A stretch of DNA of 64,000 nucleotides from Pseudomonas sp. KU43P (GTDB lineage Bacteria > Pseudomonadota > Gammaproteobacteria > Pseudomonadales > Pseudomonadaceae), in the NCBI RefSeq assembly GCF_033095865.1, contig NZ_AP019365.1, positions 2,267,501 to 2,331,500 of the forward strand, in the 5' to 3' direction. The notes below the pieces were generated by a model. The model had not been told where the DNA came from. It saw nothing but the letters and a program-made list of their open reading frames with translations, and did no database searches. Both the position numbers and the translations under genes were made by a program. Positions 45,385-54,902 of the stretch are shown one piece after another; the stretch's first letter is position 1, and each line of letters begins with the position of its first letter.

Positions 45385-46437
45385 ATGTACACTGCCATCG
45401 GCTACGCCGCCCAGACCCCGACCAGCCCCCTGGCCCCCATGACCTTCGAGCGCCGCAGCCCGCGCCCGGATGACGTCGCCATCGAGATCCTCTATTGCGG
45501 CGTGTGCCACTCCGACATCCACCAGGCCCGCAACGAGTGGGGCATCGCCGTGTACCCGCTGATGCCCGGCCACGAGATCATAGGCCGTGTCACCGCCGTG
45601 GGTGCGCACGTTACCGGGCACAAGGTCGGTGACCTGGTCGGTGTCGGCTGCATGGTCGATTCCTGCCGCCACTGCGAGGCCTGCGCCAAGGACCTGGAGC
45701 AGTACTGCCTGGAAGGCCCGACCATGACCTACGCCACCCCGGATCGGGTCGACGGCAGCAACACCATGGGCGGCTACTCCAGCAGCATCGTGGTCAGTGA
45801 ACACTTCGTGGTGCGCATCCCGGCCGGCATGGACCTGCCCAGCGCCGCCCCAATCCTGTGTGCCGGCATCACCACTTACTCGCCGCTCAAGCACCATGGT
45901 GTCGGCCCAGGCCACAAGGTAGGCATCCTCGGCATGGGTGGCCTGGGCCACATGGGCATCAAGCTGGCCAAGGCCCTGGGCGCCGAAGTGACCCTGTTCA
46001 CCCGTTCCCAGGCCAAGGCTGACGAAGCCCGTCGCCAGGGTGCCGACCATGTGATCGTGTCCACCGACGCCGAGCAGATGCGCGCCGCTGCGGGCCGGTT
46101 CGACTTCCTGCTCGACACCATTCCGGTGCAGCACGACCTCAACCCCTACCTGGAAACGCTGAAGTTCGACGGCGTGCATATTCTCGTTGGCCTGATCGAG
46201 CCGATCGACCCGGCGGTGCATGCGGCCAACCTGGTGCTCAAGCGCCGCGTGCTGGCAGGTTCGTTGATCGGCGGTATCGCCCAGACCCAGGAGGTGCTGG
46301 AGTTCTGTGCCGAGCATGACATTCGTTGCGATATCGAGATGCTGGATATCCGCAATATCAACCAGGCTTACGAGCGCATGATTGCCGGGGATGTGAAGTA
46401 CCGGTTCGTGATCGACATGGCCACGCTGCAGGGGTGA
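45385..46437 (+). CDS. Zinc-dependent NAD(P) alcohol dehydrogenase, cinnamyl-alcohol/YahK type
   Basis: A 350-residue medium-chain dehydrogenase. Catalytic zinc ligands Cys41, His63 and Cys159; structural zinc ligands Cys94, Cys97, Cys100 and Cys108; nucleotide loop G-M-G-G-L-G-H-M-G. It probably reduces reactive aldehydes with NADPH. ATG 45385 follows AAGAGG; the 46-codon extension upstream is intergenic. The divergent AraC regulator supports induction by aldehydes. Confidence 0.92.
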   Translation: MYTAIGYAAQTPTSPLAPMTFERRSPRPDDVAIEILYCGVCHSDIHQARNEWGIAVYPLMPGHEIIGRVTAVGAHVTGHKVGDLVGVGCMVDSCRHCEACAKDLEQYCLEGPTMTYATPDRVDGSNTMGGYSSSIVVSEHFVVRIPAGMDLPSAAPILCAGITTYSPLKHHGVGPGHKVGILGMGGLGHMGIKLAKALGAEVTLFTRSQAKADEARRQGADHVIVSTDAEQMRAAAGRFDFLLDTIPVQHDLNPYLETLKFDGVHILVGLIEPIDPAVHAANLVLKRRVLAGSLIGGIAQTQEVLEFCAEHDIRCDIEMLDIRNINQAYERMIAGDVKYRFVIDMATLQG

Positions 46438-46449
46438 TTGCTGTCTGTT

Positions 46450-46534
46450 CCGGCCTCATCGCCCCACAGGTGCTCCACTGTTCTCAAGGGCAGTGGGGTA
46501 CCTGTGGGAGCCGGCTTGCCGGCGATGAGGCCGG
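46450..46534. repeat. REP palindrome pair, left copy decayed
   Basis: The right unit is intact (ctgtgggagccggcttgccggcgatgagg); the left unit has lost its central gccggcaagccgg core but keeps the outer arm ccggcctcatcgcc. It lies between convergent genes. Confidence 0.75.
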
Positions 46535-46550
46535 ATCAGCCAAGGCACTC

Positions 46551-47867
46551 CTACCAGAGCAGCGGCTTGTCCAACCCCTTCCAGAACAACCACCGCCGCA
46601 CTTCACCATGCTCCCCCGTCCCGATCTGCCACTCAGGCCGCCCGCTGCCCAGGGCTATCACCGAGATGAACCCGGCATGGCTCGCCGCAACCAGCGTGCG
46701 CCCGTCCGCGCTGATGTCCATGGCGCTGATGGTCGAACCGAGGTAGTGCTGCCAATGCTCGGCGTCATCTTCGCCAAATGCCCGCAAGTAACCGTAGGCA
46801 TCGCCGATGATGTATTCGCCACTGCCCGCCACCCCGGCATACACCCGCGCGCCGTCCTGCAGCAGCGGGGTGCGTGGGTCTTCGCTGTAGTAATCGGTGT
46901 CCAGCCCCGGCAGGTCGCTCACGCGCACGCCCAGCGTGCCACCGTTGTAGAAGTGGCAAGCGTTGACGATCACCTGCTCGCCAGTGCGGTTGAACAGGGC
47001 GAAGTGCGGGTACTCGCCACCAGGACCGATCTGGGCGATGGGGTGCAAGTGCTCGTCCAGTACCAGGTGCCGACTGTTCTGTTCGCCGAGCACGATCAGC
47101 CGGCCGTCTGGCGAGACCGCACCATGTTCCATGGAAAGATGCAGGGCGATATCGTCGGGGTCGGTGCCTTCGGCCAGTTCTTCAAGGATCTGTTGCTGGT
47201 GTGGCAACAGCCGGGTGGCACCCTCGGCGGCCAGCAGGAATATGCCCTGCGAGCTGACCAGCAGCACACGCTGGCCATCAGCGAAGGGCACCAGTGTGGT
47301 CGGCGTCGGCGGCAGGTCGAAGGGCTCGAACGGGTAACCGGCCGGCAGGCCTTCCAGCCCACTGGGCCAAGGCAGGCGCGCCACCAGCGGCCCGCCCCAG
47401 CCATCGGTCACCCTGATTCCTTCGGCATTGGCCAAGGCGAAATAGCGGCGTTGTGGGCAGCGGCCGAAATGATCGATGCCGATCACCGGCGTTACCTGTC
47501 GATCGCCGATGCGCACCACCTGGCCCTTTTCGTAGGGCATGCCGATGCGCGCCAGGAGGCTGCCGTCGTCCAGCAGCAGGACCGTGCAGATGCCTTGGCC
47601 GTGCTTATCGAGCAGCGGCACCAACGGTTGGTGGGCGGGTGGCCAGGCGGCGCGAAAGGCTTGGTGCTGGGCTTGATCGACACCTGCCTGGTTGATGGCC
47701 TGCAGCGCTGCTTGCCAGGCATCGAGCAGGTGCTCGGTGGCCACGGCTTGGGGCTCTTCGAGGTCGTCCCAACCGTGAACGCTGCCTTGCGCCACGTAGC
47801 GGTTGATGGCCTGGGCATAGGCGGTGACCGCCTGCTGCCACTGTTGCTGGGGGTGTTGCTTGTCCAT
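46551..47867 (-). CDS. WD40/beta-propeller-like protein of unknown function
   Basis: A 438-residue soluble protein. After a helical N-terminus (about 1-65), the rest contains repeating short beta-strand units with D-G-x-L, S-x-D-G-R and I-S-A-x-D-x-S-A-D-G-R-T-L-V-A-A-S type blades, as in WD40 or YVTN propellers. No signal peptide is seen. No enzyme motif was found. ATG 47867 follows AAGGAG at a longish 12-base spacing; the upstream extension is not supported. Function unknown. Confidence 0.7.
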   Translation of the reverse strand: MDKQHPQQQWQQAVTAYAQAINRYVAQGSVHGWDDLEEPQAVATEHLLDAWQAALQAINQAGVDQAQHQAFRAAWPPAHQPLVPLLDKHGQGICTVLLLDDGSLLARIGMPYEKGQVVRIGDRQVTPVIGIDHFGRCPQRRYFALANAEGIRVTDGWGGPLVARLPWPSGLEGLPAGYPFEPFDLPPTPTTLVPFADGQRVLLVSSQGIFLLAAEGATRLLPHQQQILEELAEGTDPDDIALHLSMEHGAVSPDGRLIVLGEQNSRHLVLDEHLHPIAQIGPGGEYPHFALFNRTGEQVIVNACHFYNGGTLGVRVSDLPGLDTDYYSEDPRTPLLQDGARVYAGVAGSGEYIIGDAYGYLRAFGEDDAEHWQHYLGSTISAMDISADGRTLVAASHAGFISVIALGSGRPEWQIGTGEHGEVRRWLFWKGLDKPLLW

Positions 47868-48067
47868 GGGCGGATCGCACTCCTTGTTCCGCTTGCCGTT
47901 CACACAGAGCGGGCATGGTACCCCCAATCCGTCCCCGGTTGTGAGGCCGGGTATTGACGCGTACCATGCCCGCATTCCCCCAATAACAAACCCGTGCCTC
48001 AGCGCGGCCGATACTTGGCCCCTGACGCGCGTCCTTTCGCCATGCCTGCGGAGAAAGCATTCAATCC

Positions 48068-49267
48068 ATGAACGGACCTTTACCCAATGACCTGCCAGCG
48101 ACCGTAGGAAGCGGCAGTTGGCTGAGCGTGATCGCGCTGGCCCTGGCTGCCTTCATCTTCAACACCACCGAATTCGTGCCGGTGGCGCTGCTCAGCGACA
48201 TTGGCCGCAGTTTCGCCATGAGCACCGCCCAGGTCGGCCTGATGCTCACCATCTACGCCTGGGTGGTGGCACTGGCCTCGTTGCCGATGATGCTGCTCAC
48301 CCGCAACGTCGAGCGGCGGCGCCTGCTGCTGTTCGTGTTCTTGGTGTTCATCCTCAGCCACCTGCTGTCGTGGCTGGCGCAGAGCTTCGCGATGCTGGTG
48401 TTGAGCCGTATCGGCATCGCCCTGGCCCACGCGGTGTTCTGGGCCATCACCGCGTCGCTGGCGGTGCGCGTGGCGCCGCCGGGCCAGCAGGCCAAGGCAC
48501 TGGGCCTGCTGGCCACGGGCACGACCCTGGCGATGGTGCTGGGGATTCCCCTGGGCCGGGTCGTGGGCGAGGCGCTGGGCTGGCGAGTAACCTTCCTCAG
48601 CATTGCCGGCGTGGCGCTGGCGACCATGCTGTGCCTGATGAAGTCGCTGCCGCTGCTGCCAAGCCAGAACTCCGGGTCGCTGCGTAGCCTGCCGATCCTG
48701 TTCAAGCGCCCGGCGCTGGTGATCACCTATGTGCTGGTGACCCTGGTGATTACCGCGCAATTCACCGCCTACAGCTACATTGAGCCGTTTGCCCTGCAGG
48801 TGGCGCAGATCGGTGGCGAGCGCACCACGTTGGTGTTGCTGTTGTTCGGCGGTGCCGGGGTGTTCGGCTCGCTGTTGTTCAGCCGTTACAGCGACCGCTT
48901 CCCCCATGGCTTCCTGGTGGGCTCGATCGGCCTGCTGGCGGCGTGCCTGCTGTTGCTGCTGCCGCTGTCGGGCAACTTCCATGCGTTTGCCGCGCTGAGC
49001 ATGCTATGGGGGATCGCGATCCTGAGCTTCAGCCTGTCGCTGCAGTCCAAGACCCTGAAGCTTGCGTCCGATGCCACGGATGTGGCCATGGCGCTGTTCT
49101 CCGGGATCTACAACATCGGGATCGGCGGGGGAGCGCTGCTGGGGAGTATCGTCAGCAGCCAGATGGGCGTGGCCGATATCGGCATGGTCGGGGGCAGTGT
49201 GGCGGTTGCCGGGTTGCTGCTGGCAGCGGCCAGTACTCGGCGGTTTCGAGAGGCACTTGGCAAGTGA
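48068..49267 (+). CDS. sotB: Sugar efflux MFS transporter, SotB type
   Basis: A 399-residue inner-membrane drug:H+ antiporter-1 family protein with twelve predicted segments. The N-terminal [17 protein letters not shown] block and the [12 protein letters not shown] motif mark SotB/YdeA-type exporters of arabinose and other sugars. It converges on the LysE gene across a palindromic terminator. Confidence 0.88.
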   Translation: MNGPLPNDLPATVGSGSWLSVIALALAAFIFNTTEFVPVALLSDIGRSFAMSTAQVGLMLTIYAWVVALASLPMMLLTRNVERRRLLLFVFLVFILSHLLSWLAQSFAMLVLSRIGIALAHAVFWAITASLAVRVAPPGQQAKALGLLATGTTLAMVLGIPLGRVVGEALGWRVTFLSIAGVALATMLCLMKSLPLLPSQNSGSLRSLPILFKRPALVITYVLVTLVITAQFTAYSYIEPFALQVAQIGGERTTLVLLLFGGAGVFGSLLFSRYSDRFPHGFLVGSIGLLAACLLLLLPLSGNFHAFAALSMLWGIAILSFSLSLQSKTLKLASDATDVAMALFSGIYNIGIGGGALLGSIVSSQMGVADIGMVGGSVAVAGLLLAAASTRRFREALGK

Positions 49268-49276
49268 TTTACCGTG

Positions 49277-49312
49277 TTGACCCTATCGCCGGCTAGCCGG
49301 CGACAGGGTCAA
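49277..49312. terminator. REP-derived bidirectional hairpin after sotB
   Basis: Inverted repeat ttgaccct / agggtcaa enclosing cgccggctagccggcg. It sits between two convergent genes and looks like a REP core reduced to one hairpin; suited to terminate both transcripts. Confidence 0.65.
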
Positions 49313-49317
49313 CCCCA

Positions 49318-49902
49318 TCAACTCAGCAGCGTCGCCCAGGCCGACACCAGCAACATCCCCGCCAACCCCCGGTTGAACCACAGTAATCGCCCCGGTGCCT
49401 GCAGCCAGCGCGCACTGCCCACCCCCAGCAAGGCCCATGCCGTCATGCACGGCAGGGCAATCAGCAGAAATATCAGCGCCAACAGCCACACCGGCAGTGC
49501 CGGCGCGGCAAACACGCCAATCACTGCCACGGCCATCATCCACACCTTCGGGTTCACCACTTGCAGGGAAGCGGCGCTCCAGGCATCGAACGGCTTGTCT
49601 GCGCTGATATCCAGCGGATGCCGTGCGCTTCTCAGAATGCGCCAGGCCAGCCAGCTCAACCACAGCACCCCGGCCCAGCTCATTAGTCGCTGGGCCAGGG
49701 GATGGCGCAGCAGCAACTCACCAAGGCCTAACCCGACCAGCAGCACCACCGCCGCCGCTGCAGCGCAGCCCGCCAGGATCGGGGCTACGCTGGCGCGCAT
49801 GCCTTGATGTGCGCCATGGGCAAGGATGAGCAAGTTGGTCGGCCCGGGGCTGATGCTGGCGACCAGGGCGAAAAGCATGAATGGCAACAACGACTGCGAC
49901 AT
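49318..49902 (-). CDS. LysE/RhtB-family amino acid exporter
   Basis: A 194-residue inner-membrane protein with about six hydrophobic segments and the family signature S-I-S-P-G-P-T-N-L-L-I-L (around residues 16-27), plus N-P-K-V-W-M-M-A near residue 117. It exports an amino acid or related metabolite. ATG 49902 follows GGAG; the longer frame is antisense shadow of the AraC gene. The AraC gene upstream on the same strand is a likely regulator. Confidence 0.88.
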   Translation of the reverse strand: MSQSLLPFMLFALVASISPGPTNLLILAHGAHQGMRASVAPILAGCAAAAAVVLLVGLGLGELLLRHPLAQRLMSWAGVLWLSWLAWRILRSARHPLDISADKPFDAWSAASLQVVNPKVWMMAVAVIGVFAAPALPVWLLALIFLLIALPCMTAWALLGVGSARWLQAPGRLLWFNRGLAGMLLVSAWATLLS

Positions 49903-49952
49903 GGTGAACGGCTCCAAGTGATCAGAGCCCCATGCTCGGCCATTGTTGCGGG

Positions 49953-50783
49953 TCAGTCTGGAAGGTTTGAGCAGCGGCGCCGGTAGTTGGCCGGGGTCAG
50001 CTGGTAGGCGCGGCGGAACCAGCGCCCTAGGTGGCTCTGATCGGCAAAGCCCAGGGCCATGGCCACTTCGCTGGGCGTCTGGCCTTGGGCGAGCAGGTGC
50101 CGAGCCCGGGCCAGGCGCAGCTGGATCAGATAGGCATGCGGAGCCAGGCCGAACGCGGCCTTGAACGCCCGAGTCAGGCGGAAGCGGTCGACAGCACAGG
50201 CCTGGGCCAGGTCGTCGAGGCTGATGTCCTGGTCCATGTGGGCATGCAGATAGTCCCGCGCCCGCTGGGCCGTCAGCGGCAGGCGCGGGTCGGGGTCGAG
50301 GCGCTTGCGCCAGTGCAGGTGGCGGGTCAGGCAACTGAGCAGGTCATCGGTGGCGGTTTGCTGAACGATGCGCAACTCTTCGCCGTGCACGGCCTGGAAG
50401 GCGCGGGCGGTGGCGCCGGCCAGGTGCAGGTCATGGCACAGCGGGTCGGCGATGCTTGGCAGGCTGTCGCTCGGCGCCTGCTCGAACAGTGCGCGCAGCT
50501 CGGTTTCCAGCCATTGCGGCTGCAGGTACAGGGTTGAGTAGGTGAAGCCTTCTTCGGTCGGGGCGTGGCCATTGTGGATGTCGCCGGGTTCGAGCAGAAA
50601 CACATGGCCCGGCGTGCTGTGGTGGCGCACCTTGCGGCAATCGAACTGCTGCACACCTTGCTCGGTGAAGCCGACCAGGAAACTGTCGTGCCAGTGCGGG
50701 TCGTAGGCATGGCCGACGAAATGCGCACGGACCGACTCGATGCCGGTGACGGCGTCTTGCTTGAGGTCGATCCAGTTGCTCAT
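49953..50783 (-). CDS. AraC-family regulator upstream of the LysE exporter
   Basis: A 276-residue regulator with a cupin-like N-terminal sensor (H-W-H-D-S-F-L-V-G-F-T-E-Q-G, L-L-E-P-G-D-I-H-N-G-H) and a C-terminal double helix-turn-helix (S-L-D-D-L-A-Q-A-C-A-V-D-R-F-R-L-T-R-A-F; G-F-A-D-Q-S-H-L-G-R-W-F-R-R). ATG 50783 was chosen; a TTG eight codons upstream is the alternative. Spacing of 50 bases to the exporter suggests co-transcription. Confidence 0.85.
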   Translation of the reverse strand: MSNWIDLKQDAVTGIESVRAHFVGHAYDPHWHDSFLVGFTEQGVQQFDCRKVRHHSTPGHVFLLEPGDIHNGHAPTEEGFTYSTLYLQPQWLETELRALFEQAPSDSLPSIADPLCHDLHLAGATARAFQAVHGEELRIVQQTATDDLLSCLTRHLHWRKRLDPDPRLPLTAQRARDYLHAHMDQDISLDDLAQACAVDRFRLTRAFKAAFGLAPHAYLIQLRLARARHLLAQGQTPSEVAMALGFADQSHLGRWFRRAYQLTPANYRRRCSNLPD

Positions 50784-50842
50784 GACGGTGTGGCTGCTGT
50801 TGTACAAGGCAGTACACCTTACCGTGGAAGGCGTGCCCGGGT

Positions 50843-51742
50843 TTAGAACATTTGTGCAGGCTGCAGGGCGCTAAAGCGCTCGCGCAGCCACAAGTGCAAC
50901 TGGGAGACCGCAGGCGAAAGCTGCTTGCGATGCGGGCATACCAGGGTCACCGGGGTGAGCTCGCCGGGGTGGTCCGACAGCAGCACTTCAAGCTCGCCGG
51001 CCGCCACGTTGGCGCTGACATCCAGCCACGACTTGTAGGCAATGCCTTGGCCCAGCAGGGCCCAGCGCCGCACCACATCGGCATCATCGCTGAACAGCGG
51101 GCCGCTGACCTGCACCGTGCGGTTGCCCAGGCGCCACTTGTCATAGATGCGCCCCAACTGCAGGTACAGCAGGCAGGCATGCTGTTGCAGGTCGTCCAGC
51201 TGCTGCGGGCGACCATGGCGCGCCAGGTAATCCGGAGAAGCCACCAGCACCCGGCGGTTCCATGGGGCCAGGGGCAGGGCGATGTAGTTGGCTTCTTCAT
51301 TGAGGCCGTAGCGAATAGCCACGTCCACTGGGTCGCGGAACAGGTCGGCGACCTGGTCGGAGAGGAAGAAGCGCAAGCTCAGGTCCGGGTGCTCACGGCG
51401 AAAATCGCTCAACCATGGCAGCAGGATATTGCGGCCAAGGTCTGAAGGCGCCGACACCTGCAGCACGCCGCGCAGCGAGCTGTGCGCACCGTGCAAATTG
51501 TCGCGCCCCTGGCGCAGGCTCTGCAGCACGTTGAGCGCGGTGGGCAGGTACAGCTCACCTTCGGCGGTCAGGCGCAGGCTGCGGGTGGTGCGGGCGAACA
51601 GGCGGACGTCGAGATCGCGCTCCAGCCGCTTGATTGCAGCGGCTACCTGCCCGGGCAACAGGTCGGCCTCATGGGCTGCAGCGGTGAAGCTGCCCAAGGC
51701 ATTGCTGCGCACGAACAGTTCCAGGTCGGTGATGCGGAGCAT
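50843..51742 (-). CDS. LysR-family regulator divergent from the nitroreductase
   Basis: A 299-residue LysR-type protein starting M-L-R-I-T-D-L-E-L-F-V-R, helix-turn-helix about 5-62 (SFTAAAHEADLLPGQVAAAI), of the subgroup close to DmlR/PgrR. ATG 51742 is about six bases after CTGGAG; a GTG two codons earlier lies on the binding site. The divergent nitroreductase gene is its probable target. Confidence 0.85.
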   Translation of the reverse strand: MLRITDLELFVRSNALGSFTAAAHEADLLPGQVAAAIKRLERDLDVRLFARTTRSLRLTAEGELYLPTALNVLQSLRQGRDNLHGAHSSLRGVLQVSAPSDLGRNILLPWLSDFRREHPDLSLRFFLSDQVADLFRDPVDVAIRYGLNEEANYIALPLAPWNRRVLVASPDYLARHGRPQQLDDLQQHACLLYLQLGRIYDKWRLGNRTVQVSGPLFSDDADVVRRWALLGQGIAYKSWLDVSANVAAGELEVLLSDHPGELTPVTLVCPHRKQLSPAVSQLHLWLRERFSALQPAQMF

Positions 51743-51788
51743 TTTCACTCCAGGAGGGAAAGTGTTCCTGTATTTTGCCGGTTTTTCT

Positions 51789-51805
51789 TATCTGCAGGAA
51801 AGATA
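51789..51805. promoter_or_regulatory. Inverted repeat TATCT-N7-AGATA in the LysR/nitroreductase region
   Basis: Perfect 5-base inverted repeat 42 bases before the nitroreductase start, in the divergent spacer. The 17-base span suits a LysR-type half-site pair, though the spacer is shorter than the usual 11. Confidence 0.4.
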
Positions 51806-51846
51806 GTATGTGACACAAATCCTCTTCCTTTGATTGGAGTTACCGC

Positions 51847-52500
51847 ATGGACACTGTTTCCCTGGCCAAACACCGCTACACCACCAAGGCCTACGATGCC
51901 ACGCGCAAAATCCCCCAGGCCACCATCGATGCCTTGCTCGAGCAGCTGCGCCACAGCCCATCGTCGGTCAACTCGCAGCCCTGGCACTTCATCGTCGCTG
52001 ACACCGCCGAAGGCAAGGCCCGCCTGGCCAAGAGCACGGCCGACGGTTACGCGTACAACACGCCGAAGATTCTCGATGCCTCCCATGTCATCGTGTTCTG
52101 CACCCGCACCGAGATGACCGAAGCGCACCTGGACACGGTGCTCGACCAGGAAGCCGCCGACGGGCGTTTCCGTGACGAGCAGGCTCGCGCCGGGCAGAAC
52201 CAGAGCCGTCGCCATTATGTGAACCTGCACCGTTTCGACCAGAAAGACCTGCAGCACTGGATGGAGAAACAAACCTACCTGGCCCTGGGCACCGCGCTGC
52301 TGGGCGCCGCTGCTCATGGCCTCGATGCCACGCCGATCGAAGGCTTCGACAGCAAGGTCATGGACGCCGAGCTGGGCCTGCGCGAGCAGGGGTATACCAG
52401 TGTGGTGGTGCTGAGCCTGGGCTACCGCAGCGAGGCCGACTTCAATGCCGGGCTGAACAAGTCGCGGTTGCCGGCGGCGAAGGTGTTTACCTTCCTGTAA
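51847..52500 (+). CDS. nfsB: Oxygen-insensitive NAD(P)H nitroreductase, NfsB type
   Basis: A 217-residue FMN enzyme. K-H-R-Y-T-T-K-A-Y-D near the N-terminus, S-P-S-S-V-N-S-Q-P-W-H-F (37-48) and a C-terminal S-L-G-Y-R-S-E-x-D motif identify the NfsB group, which reduces nitroaromatics and dihydropteridine. Ribosome-binding site TTGGAG. Divergent from the LysR regulator and followed by a REP pair. Confidence 0.9.
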   Translation: MDTVSLAKHRYTTKAYDATRKIPQATIDALLEQLRHSPSSVNSQPWHFIVADTAEGKARLAKSTADGYAYNTPKILDASHVIVFCTRTEMTEAHLDTVLDQEAADGRFRDEQARAGQNQSRRHYVNLHRFDQKDLQHWMEKQTYLALGTALLGAAAHGLDATPIEGFDSKVMDAELGLREQGYTSVVVLSLGYRSEADFNAGLNKSRLPAAKVFTFL

Positions 52501-52520
52501 GTCAGTTGTTGGCGCTGCTT

Positions 52521-52611
52521 GCCCTATCGCCGGCAAGCCGGCTCCCACAGGTACTGCACTGTTTTCTGGGGCAGCGCATCATCTGTGGGAGCCGGCTTGC
52601 CGGCGATAGGG
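52521..52611. repeat. REP palindrome pair
   Basis: Inverted REP pair with outer arms gccctatcgccggc / gccggcgataggg and a 40-base spacer, between convergent nfsB and the cysteine desulfurase. Confidence 0.9.
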
Positions 52612-52644
52612 ACGGTCATGCCAACACATCCGCTGGGCCGGGTT

Positions 52645-53799
52645 TCACCACAGTGCAACCGCCCCCGCCGCAACCGCCCGCCCAAACACTTCGATCGCCT
52701 TGTCCACCTCAGCCTCGCGGGTAAACCGTCCGATACTGATGCGCACGCTCTTGCGCGCCCGCTGCTCATCCATGCCCATGGCCAACAGCACATGCGACGC
52801 CGCGTTGCTCGCAGAATTGCACGCCGAGGTGGTCGACAACGCCAACTCGCTGGCCAGCGCCATGCTGTTGAACCCTGGGGCTTCGATGCACAGGTTGAGC
52901 GTGTGGGGAATGCGTTGCTGCGGGCAGCCATTGAGGCTGATCCCTGGCAGTGCCAGCAGCCCTTCACGCAGCCGTTTTGCCAACTGTTCCAGGCGCTGAT
53001 GCTCGCTATCACCCGGCTGGCCGGCAAGGGCGAAGGCGCTGCCCATGCCGACGATCTGATGGGTCGGCAAGGTGCCGGAGCGCAGGCCACGCTCATGGCC
53101 GCCGCCGTGAATCTGCGCACGCATCAGTTCACGCGCACGGGGCCCGACGTACAGCGCGCCGATGCCCTTGGGGCCATACACTTTGTGCGCCGAGAACGAC
53201 ATCAGGTCGACCGCCAGGTTTCTCAGGTCGATGGCCAGTTTACCTACCGCCTGGGCGGCATCCACGTGCAGCAGCGCGCCATGGGCTCGCACCCGCTCGC
53301 CGAGGGTGGCGAAATCGGTGACAGTACCCAGTTCGTTGTTGACCGCCATTAGCGACACCAGGCGAGTATCGGCGCGCAGTGCTGCCTGCACGGCATAGGG
53401 CTGGATCAGGCCCGAAGCATCCGGTGCCAGGCGGGTGACGCCCCAACCTTGGCGTTCCAGCTCATTGATGGTATCGAGCACCGCCTTGTGTTCCAGCTGG
53501 CTGGTGATCAGGTGGCCAGGCTGGCCGATGCCCTGGGCGATGCCTTTGAGCGCGAGGTTGTTGGATTCAGTGGCGCCCGAGGTCCAAACCAGGTCATCGG
53601 CGCCGGCGCCGACACGCTCGGCCACTTGCTGGCGGGCCTGCTCCACAGCATCGCGGGCCGCTTGGCCGTAGGCGTGGCCGCTGGAGGCAGGGTTGCCGAA
53701 ATTCACGTGCTGCCCGAGGCAGGTGAGCATGGTTTCGATCACCCGGTCGTCGACCGGGGTGGTGGCGGCGTAGTCGAAATAGAGCGGGGCGCTTGGCAT
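52645..53799 (-). CDS. Cysteine desulfurase, IscS-like class I enzyme
   Basis: A 384-residue PLP enzyme that takes sulfur from cysteine as a persulfide. Lys206 (S-A-H-K-V-Y-G-P-K-G) binds PLP and Cys327 (S-A-C-N-S-A) is the active-site cysteine, close to K206 and C328 of E. coli IscS. No iscU, iscA or hscBA genes adjoin it, so it is a stand-alone copy rather than the housekeeping gene. ATG 53799 starts M-P-S-A-P-L-Y-F-D-Y-A-A-T-T-P; the long upstream extension is rejected. Confidence 0.9.
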   Translation of the reverse strand: MPSAPLYFDYAATTPVDDRVIETMLTCLGQHVNFGNPASSGHAYGQAARDAVEQARQQVAERVGAGADDLVWTSGATESNNLALKGIAQGIGQPGHLITSQLEHKAVLDTINELERQGWGVTRLAPDASGLIQPYAVQAALRADTRLVSLMAVNNELGTVTDFATLGERVRAHGALLHVDAAQAVGKLAIDLRNLAVDLMSFSAHKVYGPKGIGALYVGPRARELMRAQIHGGGHERGLRSGTLPTHQIVGMGSAFALAGQPGDSEHQRLEQLAKRLREGLLALPGISLNGCPQQRIPHTLNLCIEAPGFNSMALASELALSTTSACNSASNAASHVLLAMGMDEQRARKSVRISIGRFTREAEVDKAIEVFGRAVAAGAVALW

Positions 53800-53948
53800 G
53801 GGGACGGGTCCGTGGCTGTCAACGTGGAGTCGGTGATCGTTGCAGCAAGCGTATCCGCCCCAGACGAGATATTTTTGTCTTTTGGCTGACGCTTTTTCGA
53901 AAATGGTAGAAAAATTTTCTCTTGTCCAATGTATGGGTGGAAAAATTT

Positions 53949-54875
53949 TCAGGCCTGTACCAGTGCCCGCTCTTCCTCGGCCACTACACGCTCGCACAGC
54001 TCGATTATCTGCTCGCGCATCCAGCGGTTGGCCGGGTCCTGGTCAGTGCTTTCGTGCCAGTAGAGGTGGGTTTCCAATGGCGGCACCTCCACCGGCAGCG
54101 GGTGGTAACGCAAGTGATGGCGGCGAGCGAAGCGCTCAGGCACGGTCATTGCCATGTCAGTCTGTTGCAGCACCTGGGACGCCATCAGGTAATGCTGCGA
54201 GCGCAGGGCGACCTTGCGTTGTACGCCCATCTTGCCCAGGGCCAGGTCGACGTAGCCCAGGCCGTTGCGGCGGCTGGAGATATGGATATGGGTCATGCCC
54301 AGATAGGCATCGAGGGTAAGCTTGGCGTCGGCCAGTGGGTGGCCTGGGCGCAGGGCACACACATAGCGGTCGTGAATCAGCTTGACATGGCGCACCTGAG
54401 GGTCGGTGTTCAGCGGCGCATCGACAGCGAAGTCCAGGCGCCCGGCAGCCAGTTCCTTGGTGGTTTCTCGGCGCTTGCACAAAAAGCTTTCGATCAGCAC
54501 CGCCGGGGCCAGGCGGCGCAGGCGCTGGAACAGCGGCGGCAGGATCACCGCCTCGGTGAGGTCGGTCATGCTGATGCGGAAGGTCTTGTTGGCCTGCTGC
54601 GGGTTGAAGATGCGGCTTTCCTGCACCGAGGTGCGCAGCAGCGCCAGGGCATTGCGCACCGGGCCGATGATGTTTTGCGCCATGGGCGTGGGCACCATGC
54701 CCTGCGCGGTGCGCACGAACAGCGGATCGTTGAAGGTTTCGCGCAGACGCGAAAGCGCGTTGGATACCGCAGGCTGGGTGATGCCGACGATTTGCCCGGC
54801 GCGGGTCAGGTTGGCTTCGGTGTAGATCGCGTCGAAAACGATGAACAGGTTGAGGTCGACCTTGCTGAGGTTCAT
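53949..54875 (-). CDS. LysR-family regulator (NodD/LeuO-like group) divergent from the acyl-CoA dehydrogenase
   Basis: A 308-residue LysR-type regulator beginning M-N-L-S-K-V-D-L-N-L-F-I-V-F-D-A-I-Y, with helix-turn-helix about 10-68 (N-L-T-R-A-G-Q-I-V-G-I-T-Q-P-A-V-S-N-A-L). The V-D-L-N-L-L/F start is the mark of the NodD/NahR/LeuO group, which often controls aromatic or acyl catabolism. It is divergent from the dehydrogenase at 55014. Confidence 0.87.
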   Translation of the reverse strand: MNLSKVDLNLFIVFDAIYTEANLTRAGQIVGITQPAVSNALSRLRETFNDPLFVRTAQGMVPTPMAQNIIGPVRNALALLRTSVQESRIFNPQQANKTFRISMTDLTEAVILPPLFQRLRRLAPAVLIESFLCKRRETTKELAAGRLDFAVDAPLNTDPQVRHVKLIHDRYVCALRPGHPLADAKLTLDAYLGMTHIHISSRRNGLGYVDLALGKMGVQRKVALRSQHYLMASQVLQQTDMAMTVPERFARRHHLRYHPLPVEVPPLETHLYWHESTDQDPANRWMREQIIELCERVVAEEERALVQA

Positions 54876-54902
54876 GGCGCCGCTCTTTGTTGGAATTATT
54901 GG

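Noticed and set aside
1193..52611. Repeated palindromic cores as a CRISPR array
   Set aside because: The units occur as inverted pairs scattered between genes, not as regularly spaced direct repeats with unique spacers, and there are no cas genes.
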